Of a stretch of 12,013 nt of DNA, positions 5,879 to 11,960 are shown one piece after another (position 1 is the first letter of the stretch; every line of letters begins with the position of its first letter). The position numbers and the translations under genes were made by a program. The DNA comes from CAZVRZ01 sp964629965 (GTDB lineage Bacteria; Chloroflexota; Anaerolineae; Anaerolineales; UBA4823). Under the pieces are notes generated by a model, which was given only the letters and a program-made list of their open reading frames with translations, ran no database searches and was not told where the DNA came from. The stretch is taken from contig CAZVRZ010000157.1 in the NCBI GenBank assembly GCA_964629965.1, positions 1 to 12,013 of the forward strand. Direction: 5' to 3'.

Positions 5879-5879
5879 C

Positions 5880-6434
5880 TTACCCTTCCTTTGTATTGAG
5901 AATTTGGATTCGTGAGTTTTTGCCCCGGCAATCAGGGCATGTAACCTTTTTCAGCGACCGTGGGCCACGCTTGATGATCTTCCCTTCGCCACTGCATCTT
6001 ACACATTCCTGAGTGATGATAATCTCCGTGATGCAATATTCTGGGCCAAGACCTTTGTAGTACTCCACATGATGAGCGATAGCTTCCAACGTTTTGAGAA
6101 GTGATGTGTCCCCACAACCGATTCCGCTATCGTAGGATTGTCGGTGCGTGGTATACCCGATATAAGCGCAAAAGGCGACCGTGGGCCGCTGCTTGACGAT
6201 CTCCTGCTTATGCACAACGCAGTGTGGATTGTCACCGGCGCTCTGGCGACACGAACATCCAGTAGCATTGAAGTGTGCTTGAGCTTGGTCATCATTCAGC
6301 GGGTATTGAAGTGTACCGCCACAGTTGATAACAGTGGCTCCATGCTTCGGGCAGACTGTGGCAATAACATCTGTGCCCTGCTCTGCTCCACAGCAGCAGT
6401 AACCTTGTTCCTGTAATAGCGTGTAAATTGACAT
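5880..6434 (-). CDS. Cysteine-rich zinc-binding-like protein with DnaJ-type motif pair
   Basis: This 184-residue protein carries about 17 cysteines. The C-terminal part holds CVRCSGEG (from Cys144) and CPDCRGK (from Cys166), the CxxCxGxG pattern of the DnaJ zinc-binding region, but only two motifs instead of four. The N-terminal half has CCCG, CPKHG, CGG, GCSCRQ and CVVHK groups, which could bind further zinc ions. No J-domain is present. The start at 6434 is chosen for AGGAG eight bases upstream; a longer frame from 6536 would overlap the neighbouring gene and lacks good spacing. The 5' neighbour stops four bases before. Function unknown; an RNA- or protein-binding role is a guess. An internal repeat of about 27 bases lies at 5954-5980 and 6175-6202. 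Confidence 0.7.
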   Translation of the reverse strand: MSIYTLLQEQGYCCCGAEQGTDVIATVCPKHGATVINCGGTLQYPLNDDQAQAHFNATGCSCRQSAGDNPHCVVHKQEIVKQRPTVAFCAYIGYTTHRQSYDSGIGCGDTSLLKTLEAIAHHVEYYKGLGPEYCITEIIITQECVRCSGEGKIIKRGPRSLKKVTCPDCRGKNSRIQILNTKEG

Positions 6435-6438
6435 TTCA

Positions 6439-6717
6439 TCATCTCCTTGTCCGGTAGTATTCCCACAAATTTTGCCAGGCTCGACTGCGTGAAAACTCCC
6501 ATCCGAGTCGTTGCACCAATTCTCTTTCTTCGCCATCCTTCATCTTGACACCGATCTTTGTCTGAGGGTCGCGCCCCATTTCTTGCAAAACACCAGACCA
6601 CACACCGCCCAGATCAACCAACATAAACTTTTCAATCGTTGCGTGCCGGTAACGGCTGCCTTCCGGGGTAGTGTTTATCTCATAGAGATACTCACCTTCT
6701 CTGACATCGCATCTCAT
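6439..6717 (-). CDS. Small protein, function unknown
   Basis: This 92-residue protein (MRCDVREGEYLYEINTTPEGSRYRH...) reads as a short beta-rich segment followed by helices, with a basic, aromatic end (WEFSRSRAWQNLWEYYRTRR). The ATG at 6717 overlaps the preceding stop (ATGA), so it is coupled. No family recognised. Confidence 0.6.
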   Translation of the reverse strand: MRCDVREGEYLYEINTTPEGSRYRHATIEKFMLVDLGGVWSGVLQEMGRDPQTKIGVKMKDGEERELVQRLGWEFSRSRAWQNLWEYYRTRR

Positions 6718-6938
6718 AGGGCACGCTCCCAACCAGCCGTATCTTCTGCACAATGCCTGATGTAATCCCCACTGCAAATGTCTGTCCACCGATCAGCCAC
6801 ATCGCACAGCCATTTCTGGCACAGCCATTTGTCATCACCGCGAGATTCTTCGCTGCGTAATACAACCATCCGAGCGCCAGTCAGCCGATCAATGAACCTG
6901 TATCCCATTTTGATAATGCCTGTTTCCTGTGTGTGCAT
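6714..6938 (-). CDS. Small protein, function unknown
   Basis: This 74-residue protein has the segment MGYRFIDRLTGARMVVLRSEES, which looks like paired beta strands. Three cysteines and several tryptophans follow (WLCQKWLCDVADRWTDICSGDYIRHC). The ATG at 6938 has AGGAG seven bases upstream, which rules out the longer frame from 6986. It overlaps the next gene by four bases. No family recognised. Confidence 0.6.
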   Translation of the reverse strand: MHTQETGIIKMGYRFIDRLTGARMVVLRSEESRGDDKWLCQKWLCDVADRWTDICSGDYIRHCAEDTAGWERAL

Positions 6939-6997
6939 CTCATCACTCCTCGCTCTACCTGAGTTGGTTAGATTTACAGTAGCCACCAGTATCCTCT

Positions 6998-7016
6998 GCC
7001 CCGGCCATGCCGGGGC
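6998..7016. other. GC-rich hairpin in the 100-base intergenic gap
   Basis: GCCCCGGC (6998-7005), loop CAT and GCCGGGGC (7009-7016) pair perfectly. No T-run follows on either strand, so it is not a standard terminator. It lies between two genes of the leftward chain and could set RNA stability or expression ratio. Otherwise the gap 6939-7038 holds nothing recognisable. Confidence 0.5.
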
Positions 7017-7038
7017 TGTGCTGGTTGGGGTGGGTTAG

Positions 7039-7296
7039 CTAGTCTGAAATGTGGTATCCGATGTCTATATACACAAAATCTTCTAGTTTCTCAATCTGGA
7101 ACCTGAAAAAGTCTCCGTTGTCCATCTTCCAGTAATCGTACGCCCTTCCGGTTTCTTTTGCCTGTTCTACCATGCCGTCAAGGTACCATTCTTCCATGTC
7201 GTCTGGAATTGAGATCATGCCATCTTTGATCGCGTTCTTGACTGCCGTCTTGATACTTTTTGTCCCGTAAGTGTGATCTAAATTTTTGTTTTTCAT
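7039..7296 (-). CDS. Small acidic protein, function unknown
   Basis: This 85-residue protein (MKNKNLDHTYGTKSIKTAVKNAIKDG...) has helices followed by a beta-rich acidic end (FFRFQIEKLEDFVYIDIGYHI). The ATG at 7296 has AGGAG nine bases upstream, so I prefer it to the longer frame from 7371, which overlaps the previous gene. It is AT-richer than the genes downstream. No family recognised. As the second gene from the divergent promoter it could belong to an early control set. Confidence 0.6.
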   Translation of the reverse strand: MKNKNLDHTYGTKSIKTAVKNAIKDGMISIPDDMEEWYLDGMVEQAKETGRAYDYWKMDNGDFFRFQIEKLEDFVYIDIGYHISD

Positions 7297-7351
7297 CTCT
7301 GCTCTCTCCTGGGGGTGTGGGGTTACTTGCAGTATCAAATTTCTAAATTCT

Positions 7352-7585
7352 TTATAGCAGTTCCGCTTCAAGTTTCTCTATGTCTTGGTTTGTGTATTTC
7401 AGCACCAGGACTTCGAAATTATTTGTGATTTGGATTGAAACGCCTTTTGTTTCGCTGCTATCAAGCCATCCGTCATAATCAAATTCTCCAGAGAAATTCT
7501 CGACTGTAAAATCTTCTAATCCGATTGATTTCAAGTACCGATTGGCCTGTTCAATATTCTTGCATTGCTTCTGTAGGTGCTTCAT
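7352..7585 (-). CDS. Small protein, first gene of the leftward operon, function unknown
   Basis: This 77-residue protein (MKHLQKQCKNIEQANRYLKSIGLEDFTVENF...) has a helical start and a beta-rich acidic end (VSIQITNNFEVLVLKYTNQDIEKLEAELL). The ATG at 7585 has CAGGAG nine bases upstream; longer frames begin before the predicted transcript start at about 7619. It is the first gene behind a strong promoter opposite palindromic operators, where phage switches often place regulators, but no DNA-binding motif is visible. Confidence 0.65.
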   Translation of the reverse strand: MKHLQKQCKNIEQANRYLKSIGLEDFTVENFSGEFDYDGWLDSSETKGVSIQITNNFEVLVLKYTNQDIEKLEAELL

Positions 7586-7605
7586 CTCTCTCATCTCCTG
7601 ATATA

Positions 7606-7621
7606 TTGCCGTGTTCGGCAA
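7606..7621 (-). promoter_or_regulatory. 5'-terminal stem-loop of the leftward transcript
   Basis: On the minus strand TTGCCG, loop AACA and CGGCAA form a perfect 6-bp stem. The predicted transcript start (about seven bases past the -10 at 7626) falls at about 7619, so the RNA would open with or just inside this stem. Such 5' stems can protect mRNA from decay. The role is inferred. Confidence 0.4.
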
Positions 7622-7625
7622 CATT

Positions 7626-7655
7626 ATTTTACCGCATAACGGCAACAATTGTCAA
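7626..7655 (-). promoter_or_regulatory. Promoter of the leftward operon
   Basis: The minus strand shows -35 TTGACA (7650-7655), an 18-base spacer and -10 TAAAAT (7626-7631). It serves the chain from 7585 to 4622. The upstream palindrome (7666-7683) lies about 47-64 bases before the start, where a bound regulator could activate rather than repress. Confidence 0.7.
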
Positions 7656-7665
7656 GATGCGCAAA

Positions 7666-7704
7666 CCAACTTTATAAAGTTGGCTTGACAACTTTATAAA
7701 GTTG
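7666..7704. promoter_or_regulatory. Tandem palindromic operators
   Basis: Two copies of the perfect 16-bp palindrome CAACTTTATAAAGTTG lie at 7667-7682 and 7689-7704, their centres 22 bases apart (about two helical turns). The first extends to 18 bp with outer C/G. The second occupies the spacer of the rightward promoter and the first lies just before its -35. This is the classic arrangement for cooperative repressor binding. The binding protein is unknown. Confidence 0.8.
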
Positions 7705-7712
7705 ATTATAAT
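7685..7712 (+). promoter_or_regulatory. Promoter of the rightward operon
   Basis: Consensus -35 TTGACA (7685-7690) and consensus -10 TATAAT (7707-7712) with a 16-base spacer that is almost wholly one copy of the operator palindrome. The expected start is about 7719. Very strong unless repressed. Confidence 0.85.
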
Positions 7713-7718
7713 GGTGGC

Positions 7719-7774
7719 TGTAGCGAGTGCTACAACATCTAACCCCTCCGAATGGGCAAGTGCCCGGAAAGGAA
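7719..7774 (+). promoter_or_regulatory. Paired-hairpin leader of the first rightward gene
   Basis: TGTAGC-GAGT-GCTACA (7719-7734) is a perfect 6-bp stem exactly at the predicted 5' end of the mRNA. After 19 bases comes GGGC-AAGT-GCCC (7754-7765), which a T-G pair lengthens, and it directly abuts the ribosome site GGAAAGGA (7766-7773). The layout repeats upstream of the second gene (8142-8200). It is a candidate cis-acting RNA element controlling translation or stability. Confidence 0.55.
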
Positions 7775-7784
7775 CGAACCCCGA

Positions 7785-8063
7785 ATGACCGCAACACAAG
7801 CAGCTCAGGAATATATCAAGCGCCAGGATCGCACCGCTCACCCTGCCGGAAAGTTTGACAACGTTGGCCGCTGGTATCCCAGCGATGGCGAGAAGTGCAA
7901 TTGTTGTAAATCGGTGCGCAGCCCCAGCCGGGCTTGGCCGTACAGCTACATGGTACACTGCCGCACTGCCGAGCATGTGGCGCACATCTATAACGTGGAT
8001 GTCAAGGACGTGCGGCGCGAAGCTCGCCGTATCCGCAAGGAGCAAGAGGCGCAAGCCGCATAG
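7785..8063 (+). CDS. Small Cys-containing protein, function unknown
   Basis: This 92-residue protein has a distinctive middle, GRWYPSDGEKCNCCKSVR then SPSRAWPYSYMVHCRTAEHVAHIYNV. A CxCC group plus Cys and His further on could bind zinc. The C-terminal third is a basic helix (VKDVRREARRIRKEQEAQAA). The start at 7785 follows GGAAAGGA by about 11 bases; an ATG at 7752 has no ribosome site and lies within the leader hairpin. It is the first gene of the rightward operon. No family recognised with certainty. Confidence 0.7.
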   Translation: MTATQAAQEYIKRQDRTAHPAGKFDNVGRWYPSDGEKCNCCKSVRSPSRAWPYSYMVHCRTAEHVAHIYNVDVKDVRREARRIRKEQEAQAA

Positions 8064-8141
8064 TACATAGTAAATCGGCCTGGCCGGAGCCGCAAATCCG
8101 GCCAATCCTGCAAAATCCGTCACGCTGGTGGCGCAGGATAA

Positions 8142-8200
8142 GCGGTCGAGTGACCGCAGGCAGACGGAAATCACAAAATGGGCCGAGTGGCCCAAAGGAG
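8142..8200 (+). promoter_or_regulatory. Paired GAGT-loop hairpins before the 348-aa gene
   Basis: GCGGTC-GAGT-GACCGC (8142-8157) and TGGGCC-GAGT-GGCCCA (8179-8194) are perfect 6-bp stems with the same tetraloop, 21 bases apart. The second abuts the ribosome site AAAGGAG (8194-8200). The copy upstream of the first gene has the same order, spacing and loops but different stem bases. Another stem, GGCCGGA / TCCGGCC, lies earlier in the same gap (about 8081-8102). Confidence 0.6.
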
Positions 8201-8208
8201 ACAAAAAA

Positions 8209-9255
8209 ATGAGCACCATCACTTTTGTAGTTCGCATTTCTGAGACGGGCCGACGTGCTGAAGCGTTGGCCGGGAGTGCAGGCTCCCGCGACCGAGAGAT
8301 CAGCATTGATTTGGCTGATTTGACGACAGAACAGCGGCAGGTGGTTGTCCCAACTGCCTATCTGGACGACAAAACCGGCAACATGCGGATCAGCATGAAT
8401 GAAAAAACGCCCTATGCACATGCTATCGCCGTAGAAACACTCCGCGACGATCCGATGGGTTATGGAAATGACCAGGCAAATGTCAGGAATTGGATGAATC
8501 GATGCGTCTACGAATTCGATGCCGAGCCTACAGCAGATGTAATTATTGGTCAGATCAAGCGCATTTTGGCAGAAAACGCCGTTGTACAAGGCGAGGCAGA
8601 AAACAGAGCGCAAAAAATAGCCAATGGGATTGCAGCCAAAAAACAGGTTGATTCCGAGAACAATGATCGCCACGCGGTGGAATACGACCGGATGCGGGCA
8701 ATCATGAACGATTTGATTGCCGCGAAAAATTACGACGCCATCAGTCGCGCAAGCACCGGCGACGCGCCTGTCCTCCGTCCGGATTGGTATAACTGGTCAT
8801 GGTCAGCAGCGGGGAGGAATCGCCATGTATCCCTGAGTGATTTACAGGGAGATGCCATTGATGAAATGCGTCAGGGACTAATTGACGCTAAGAAGGCAAA
8901 CATGGATGCCGAAAAATTGGCCTGGATTAGCGAACACGGTTCTGACCATCTCCGGCGCGCGGTCGCTGCCGGGCACACCTGCACCCGCAAATACCTAGCC
9001 GAGCGCGCCGAATTGGAGTATCCCGGATTCGTCGTTGACTTTGACGATCAGGCCAGGTGGAAATCCCGCGCTTGCCCAAGCCTGGGCGCTCTGGACAAGC
9101 GGGACGCGATCTTGCAAGCGCGCCCGGATGTAACGGTCGAGATCGTTTGGCTAACGGTCGAGCCGGATGCGAGTGAAGAGGACGAGCCGGAGGAACGCGA
9201 GGCAATCGTTGTGATCGATCCGCTATATGGCGGTCACAGCATCATCAGCAAGTAG
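8209..9255 (+). CDS. 348-residue protein, function unknown
   Basis: This soluble protein has a beta-rich start (MSTITFVVRISETGRR). A long, charged, helix-forming middle spans about residues 105-190 and may be a coiled coil (IIGQIKRILAENAVVQGEAENRAQK onward). A later section is rich in tryptophan and aspartate (RPDWYNWSWSAAGRN). The acidic tail has DASEEDEPEEREA before the final IVVIDPLYGG. The start at 8209 is fixed by AAAGGAG eight bases upstream. It is the second gene of the rightward operon behind the paired hairpins. I recognise no family. The acidic, helical build would suit a scaffold or a DNA-mimic/partner protein, but that is speculation. Confidence 0.75.
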   Translation: MSTITFVVRISETGRRAEALAGSAGSRDREISIDLADLTTEQRQVVVPTAYLDDKTGNMRISMNEKTPYAHAIAVETLRDDPMGYGNDQANVRNWMNRCVYEFDAEPTADVIIGQIKRILAENAVVQGEAENRAQKIANGIAAKKQVDSENNDRHAVEYDRMRAIMNDLIAAKNYDAISRASTGDAPVLRPDWYNWSWSAAGRNRHVSLSDLQGDAIDEMRQGLIDAKKANMDAEKLAWISEHGSDHLRRAVAAGHTCTRKYLAERAELEYPGFVVDFDDQARWKSRACPSLGALDKRDAILQARPDVTVEIVWLTVEPDASEEDEPEEREAIVVIDPLYGGHSIISK

Positions 9256-9271
9256 TTATCACCCCCACCGA

Positions 9272-9307
9272 AGGGGGCGGGAAACCGCCCCCTCAAACCT
9301 TTTTTGG
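9272..9307 (+). terminator. GC-rich hairpin with delayed T-run, possible partial terminator
   Basis: AGGGGGCGG (9272-9280), loop GAAA and CCGCCCCCT (9285-9293) form a 9-bp stem with a GNRA loop. Six T follow only after TCAAACC (9301-9305 and the base before), and they run into the ribosome site GGAGGAG of the next gene. This is atypical for termination; partial termination or an mRNA-end stabiliser inside the operon are both possible. Confidence 0.45.
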
Positions 9308-9315
9308 AGGAGAGC

Positions 9316-9864
9316 ATGAGCGACACAATGATGTATCTGAGTGAGCCAGTGGTTTTTCCTGAACTGTTCCGCGAAACCTGCGAGCAGTTTTTGACCGCGT
9401 ACTGGAATGATCGCCTGTTTGAAATGCAAAACGTGTTTGGCCTGTACGACCTGCCAATTGTCGAAAACGTTAACCGGCTGATGATAGCTGACACATTGCT
9501 GCAAATCGCAAAAGCCGCGGCTGGCGAAACTGAGCACCTGGATACCGGCGAGGTGTACGAGTGTGTCCAATCTCTCTGCGAGCATTTGTTCGCCGCTCCG
9601 GGGATTGGGGCTGCTTACCGCATCCCGCAGGAATTTTGGGACGCGCCAATCGGCCAGATGGTCAACCTAGCCTTCATCTGGGCGCGAGGCGATGAGCTAG
9701 TCACTCTGAGCGAGGCTGCCGAGATCAGCGGCAAATCCCTCAGTACCCTGAGCCAAATGATAAGCCGCGGCAAGCTGCAATCCTACCCAGACCCGCGCGA
9801 ACCCAACCCCCAGAAGCGGAATCGCTTACTCCGTTCGGATGTCGAAAGCCTGGCGTCGGCATGA
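9316..9864 (+). CDS. Protein with C-terminal excisionase-type HTH
   Basis: This 182-residue protein has a C-terminal DNA-binding region at about 126-180. ELVTLSEAAEISGKSLSTLSQMISRGKL is the helix-turn-helix and the RNRLLRSDVESL end is the wing. Residues 1-120 are helical and unrecognised (FRETCEQFLTAYWNDRLFEMQNVFGLYDLP). The ATG at 9316 has GGAGGAGAG just upstream. It ends in an ATGA overlap with the 566-residue gene, so the two are coupled and may act together. It could regulate the operon or direct its partner to DNA. Confidence 0.75.
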   Translation: MSDTMMYLSEPVVFPELFRETCEQFLTAYWNDRLFEMQNVFGLYDLPIVENVNRLMIADTLLQIAKAAAGETEHLDTGEVYECVQSLCEHLFAAPGIGAAYRIPQEFWDAPIGQMVNLAFIWARGDELVTLSEAAEISGKSLSTLSQMISRGKLQSYPDPREPNPQKRNRLLRSDVESLASA

Positions 9865-11561
9865 ACTGGATCGCATCATCGGGCGGGTTGGAATTTGGTA
9901 GGACAGGCGGGCCGCAGATAGACATCATGCCCATGCCGCCTCGGGCGGGTGATGGTCAAGATGCAGTTGTCGAGAGGCTTTTTTCTATTCTGTCATCCGT
10001 GCCCGTTCAATGGTATTGGGTAAAGGACGCTCCTGTTAACCTCAACGCATGGGGCTTTTTCCCGCGCACCTGGGCAGGCATTGTCGGGGTCAGCGAAAAG
10101 ATGTTTTTCCGATTAATGTACCCGGCCAACCAATCGGTGAGCGATGCCCTGCGCGACATCGAAGCATCGGATGATAGCCTCTTCCCGGCATTGTGTGCGG
10201 CCTTTTTGGTGGCAGACAAGTGTCTAAGGCGCGGAATTGACCAGAAGCAATCGAGTATCGCCATAGTGATTGCAACACGTTCGCTGATTGCGACCAGGCC
10301 GCAAAAATTCCCGCACAAGAACCGGAAAGAAATTTCGGCGCTGGCCGATCAGGTATTTCGGCTGAAAAACGTTTCGCCCGACAACGACCCATTCTCGCGC
10401 CTGAACAGCTATGATCTGGTCAGAGTGATGCTCGAAGCTGGTAACCTGGCATGGGAGCCAGGTTATCTACACTTTGATCTGGTGGACACAGCGATGATTG
10501 ACACGCGGGGAGCTTTCGACAGCCAGATAGAAGAGGCCATTGCGATGGGGGATGTATCTAGCCTTGCCAGGCCATTTCTGAGAAATACCGGCGCGGCAAT
10601 GCTTGTGTATGATTTTGCGATTGTCAGCGCGCTCACCACGCCCGATCTTCGCGTCACGGTTGCCGGAACGCTGCTACAGGTTGACCCACGCGCCACCCCC
10701 ACCGCGTACCTGCAAATGCGCGAAATGGTGCAGCAAAAAGTTGACCCAGATTCGCTAAAAGCCTTATTGCCAGGGGCTACGCTCGCAGGGGGTGAGATGG
10801 ATGATTACGATATTCCCGACCCGGCCCTGCTTGCCGGAATCACTGGCGGCCTCTTGCGTGATGCCGTGGAACATGCCAGCTACACCCCGCCAGCAGGGGC
10901 CTTCCTCCTGGATTGGCCGCCCGAAATTCTCCCTGGGGTCATCAATCATCTGGTTGTTGTCGCCCACCCTACCCACCTCTGGGTGGGCGTTTACGAAATA
11001 ACTGATAAGGGCGCTGACGCGCCTACAGCAGTTCTATGCTGGCGTCCAGGCCGGGATATGTTCAAGTGCCTGACGATTCCCCCCGGTGTAACCGTGTGGG
11101 TCAACCTGGTTTTGGCGGCGCTCTGGCGTGACATGCGCGTGGCAGGGGATGAAATTCTGCCGGTGATTGAATCGACGCACCCAGAAGGTTCACCCCCAAA
11201 GCGTGCGGGCAGACATCGCAGAGGTCAAACAGAGCGCAATGCCCGTATTTTGCCAGGTGCGCGGCGTACAGTAGCTTACCGCAGATGGGGGACAGATGTA
11301 GAGCGGGCCGAAATCCAGCGCCGGGCGCATGGGGTACGCGGGCACTTGCGCCAGTTGCCGTCAACCTGGGAGCGGAGCGCCGAGGCCGTGGGGATCGCCG
11401 CCGAATTCGGGATTATCCCCCCAGATGGGTACACGTTTGTCCGTCCGCATGTGCGCGGCGGAAAAGCAGACAGCACCATCACACCGGAGGGAGTCATCCC
11501 AATAAAGGCTCGCGGTTTGGCTACGATACTCTCCCTCCTGAGCAACACACACGAAAGGTGA
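9861..11561 (+). CDS. 566-residue protein, function unknown
   Basis: This is the largest gene in the window. It starts at an ATG overlapping the previous stop and has only a weak ribosome site of its own. Residues about 25-330 are mainly helical (VERLFSILSSVPVQWYWVKDAP onward). A middle section (about 335-450) is beta-rich (HLVVVAHPTHLWVGVYEITDKG, TAVLCWRPGRDMFKCL). A basic linker follows (KRAGRHRRGQTERNARIL), then a compact C-terminal motif: VRGHLRQLP (492-500) and GYTFVRPHVRGG (523-534). Similar VRGHWR...P.VRG endings occur in phage and actinobacterial proteins of unknown function, as I recall; this is not checked. No catalytic motif was identified. Confidence 0.75.
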   Translation: MNWIASSGGLEFGRTGGPQIDIMPMPPRAGDGQDAVVERLFSILSSVPVQWYWVKDAPVNLNAWGFFPRTWAGIVGVSEKMFFRLMYPANQSVSDALRDIEASDDSLFPALCAAFLVADKCLRRGIDQKQSSIAIVIATRSLIATRPQKFPHKNRKEISALADQVFRLKNVSPDNDPFSRLNSYDLVRVMLEAGNLAWEPGYLHFDLVDTAMIDTRGAFDSQIEEAIAMGDVSSLARPFLRNTGAAMLVYDFAIVSALTTPDLRVTVAGTLLQVDPRATPTAYLQMREMVQQKVDPDSLKALLPGATLAGGEMDDYDIPDPALLAGITGGLLRDAVEHASYTPPAGAFLLDWPPEILPGVINHLVVVAHPTHLWVGVYEITDKGADAPTAVLCWRPGRDMFKCLTIPPGVTVWVNLVLAALWRDMRVAGDEILPVIESTHPEGSPPKRAGRHRRGQTERNARILPGARRTVAYRRWGTDVERAEIQRRAHGVRGHLRQLPSTWERSAEAVGIAAEFGIIPPDGYTFVRPHVRGGKADSTITPEGVIPIKARGLATILSLLSNTHER

Positions 11562-11568
11562 TGACAGA

Positions 11569-11745
11569 ATGAAAAACTTTTTGCGCAACCTGGCTTTGCT
11601 CGCCATAATTGGAATCGTAATGCTCATCGCGTTCCCAGATATGACACGGCAGATTTTTGGGTTCTACAATGGATTGGGCATTCTGCCGATCTTCATCATC
11701 ATGGTGATAGTGGCTGCCTTGCCAAGAAAAAAGAGCGGCAGATGA
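11569..11745 (+). CDS. Small two-helix membrane protein
   Basis: This 58-residue protein has two hydrophobic segments, about residues 7-22 (NLALLAIIGIVMLIAF) and 36-52 (LGILPIFIIMVIVAALP). A short polar turn (PDMTRQIFGFYNG) joins them, and the end is strongly basic (RKKSGR). The basic N- and C-termini suggest both ends face the cytoplasm. AAAGGTG lies about 10 bases before the ATG at 11569, overlapping the previous stop region. Size and topology fit a small holin-like or immunity-type membrane protein, but nothing specific supports either. Confidence 0.7.
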   Translation: MKNFLRNLALLAIIGIVMLIAFPDMTRQIFGFYNGLGILPIFIIMVIVAALPRKKSGR

Positions 11746-11897
11746 GAGCGTTTCGTTTGGGCGGTGGGGCAAGATTCGGGCATTATCAGACACCCCCATA
11801 TATGGCCCCTGCCATTTTTGCCCATCTACAAAGCCCAACCAGGAAAATGCCCTGGTGGTTTATACCTCCGGTTTTGCAGCGGAAATTGCACCGGTGA
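11742..11897 (+). CDS. Short basic ORF, possible gene
   Basis: A 51-codon frame begins at an ATG overlapping the membrane-protein stop (ATGA) and encodes a basic, proline- and tryptophan-rich peptide (MRAFRLGGGARFGHYQTPPY... ending VLQRKLHR). The overlapping start is its only real support. Base use looks less gene-like than upstream. It could be a chance frame. Confidence 0.35.
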   Translation: MRAFRLGGGARFGHYQTPPYMAPAIFAHLQSPTRKMPWWFIPPVLQRKLHR

Positions 11898-11932
11898 GTG
11901 GGCGCCTGTAAAAAAACCTTGCACTCTGGGTG

Positions 11933-11960
11933 CTCTTTGGGTCATTTATGACCCAAAGAG
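11933..11960. repeat. 12-bp perfect inverted repeat after the rightward operon
   Basis: CTCTTTGGGTCA (11933-11944), centre TTTA and TGACCCAAAGAG (11949-11960) are exact complements. GGGG, not T, follows on the plus strand, so standard termination is unlikely. An operator or recombinase/replication site is possible. The rest of 11898-12013 holds no recognisable gene, only a weaker GAGGGG/CCCCTC pairing just downstream. Confidence 0.5.

Noticed and set aside
6998..7016. GC-rich hairpin considered as a terminator
   Set aside because: No run of T follows on either strand, and the leftward gene chain appears to continue past it.
7629..8673. Long open frames on the minus strand, opposite the start of the rightward operon
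   Set aside because: Their translations are low-complexity and Cys/Leu-rich mirror products of the GC-rich forward genes. They have no ribosome site, and one crosses the divergent promoter.
8512..11409. Two GAATTC sites (near 8514 and 11403) taken as support for EcoRI specificity of the methyltransferase
   Set aside because: Two sites in 12 kb are close to chance. Family membership does not fix the target sequence.
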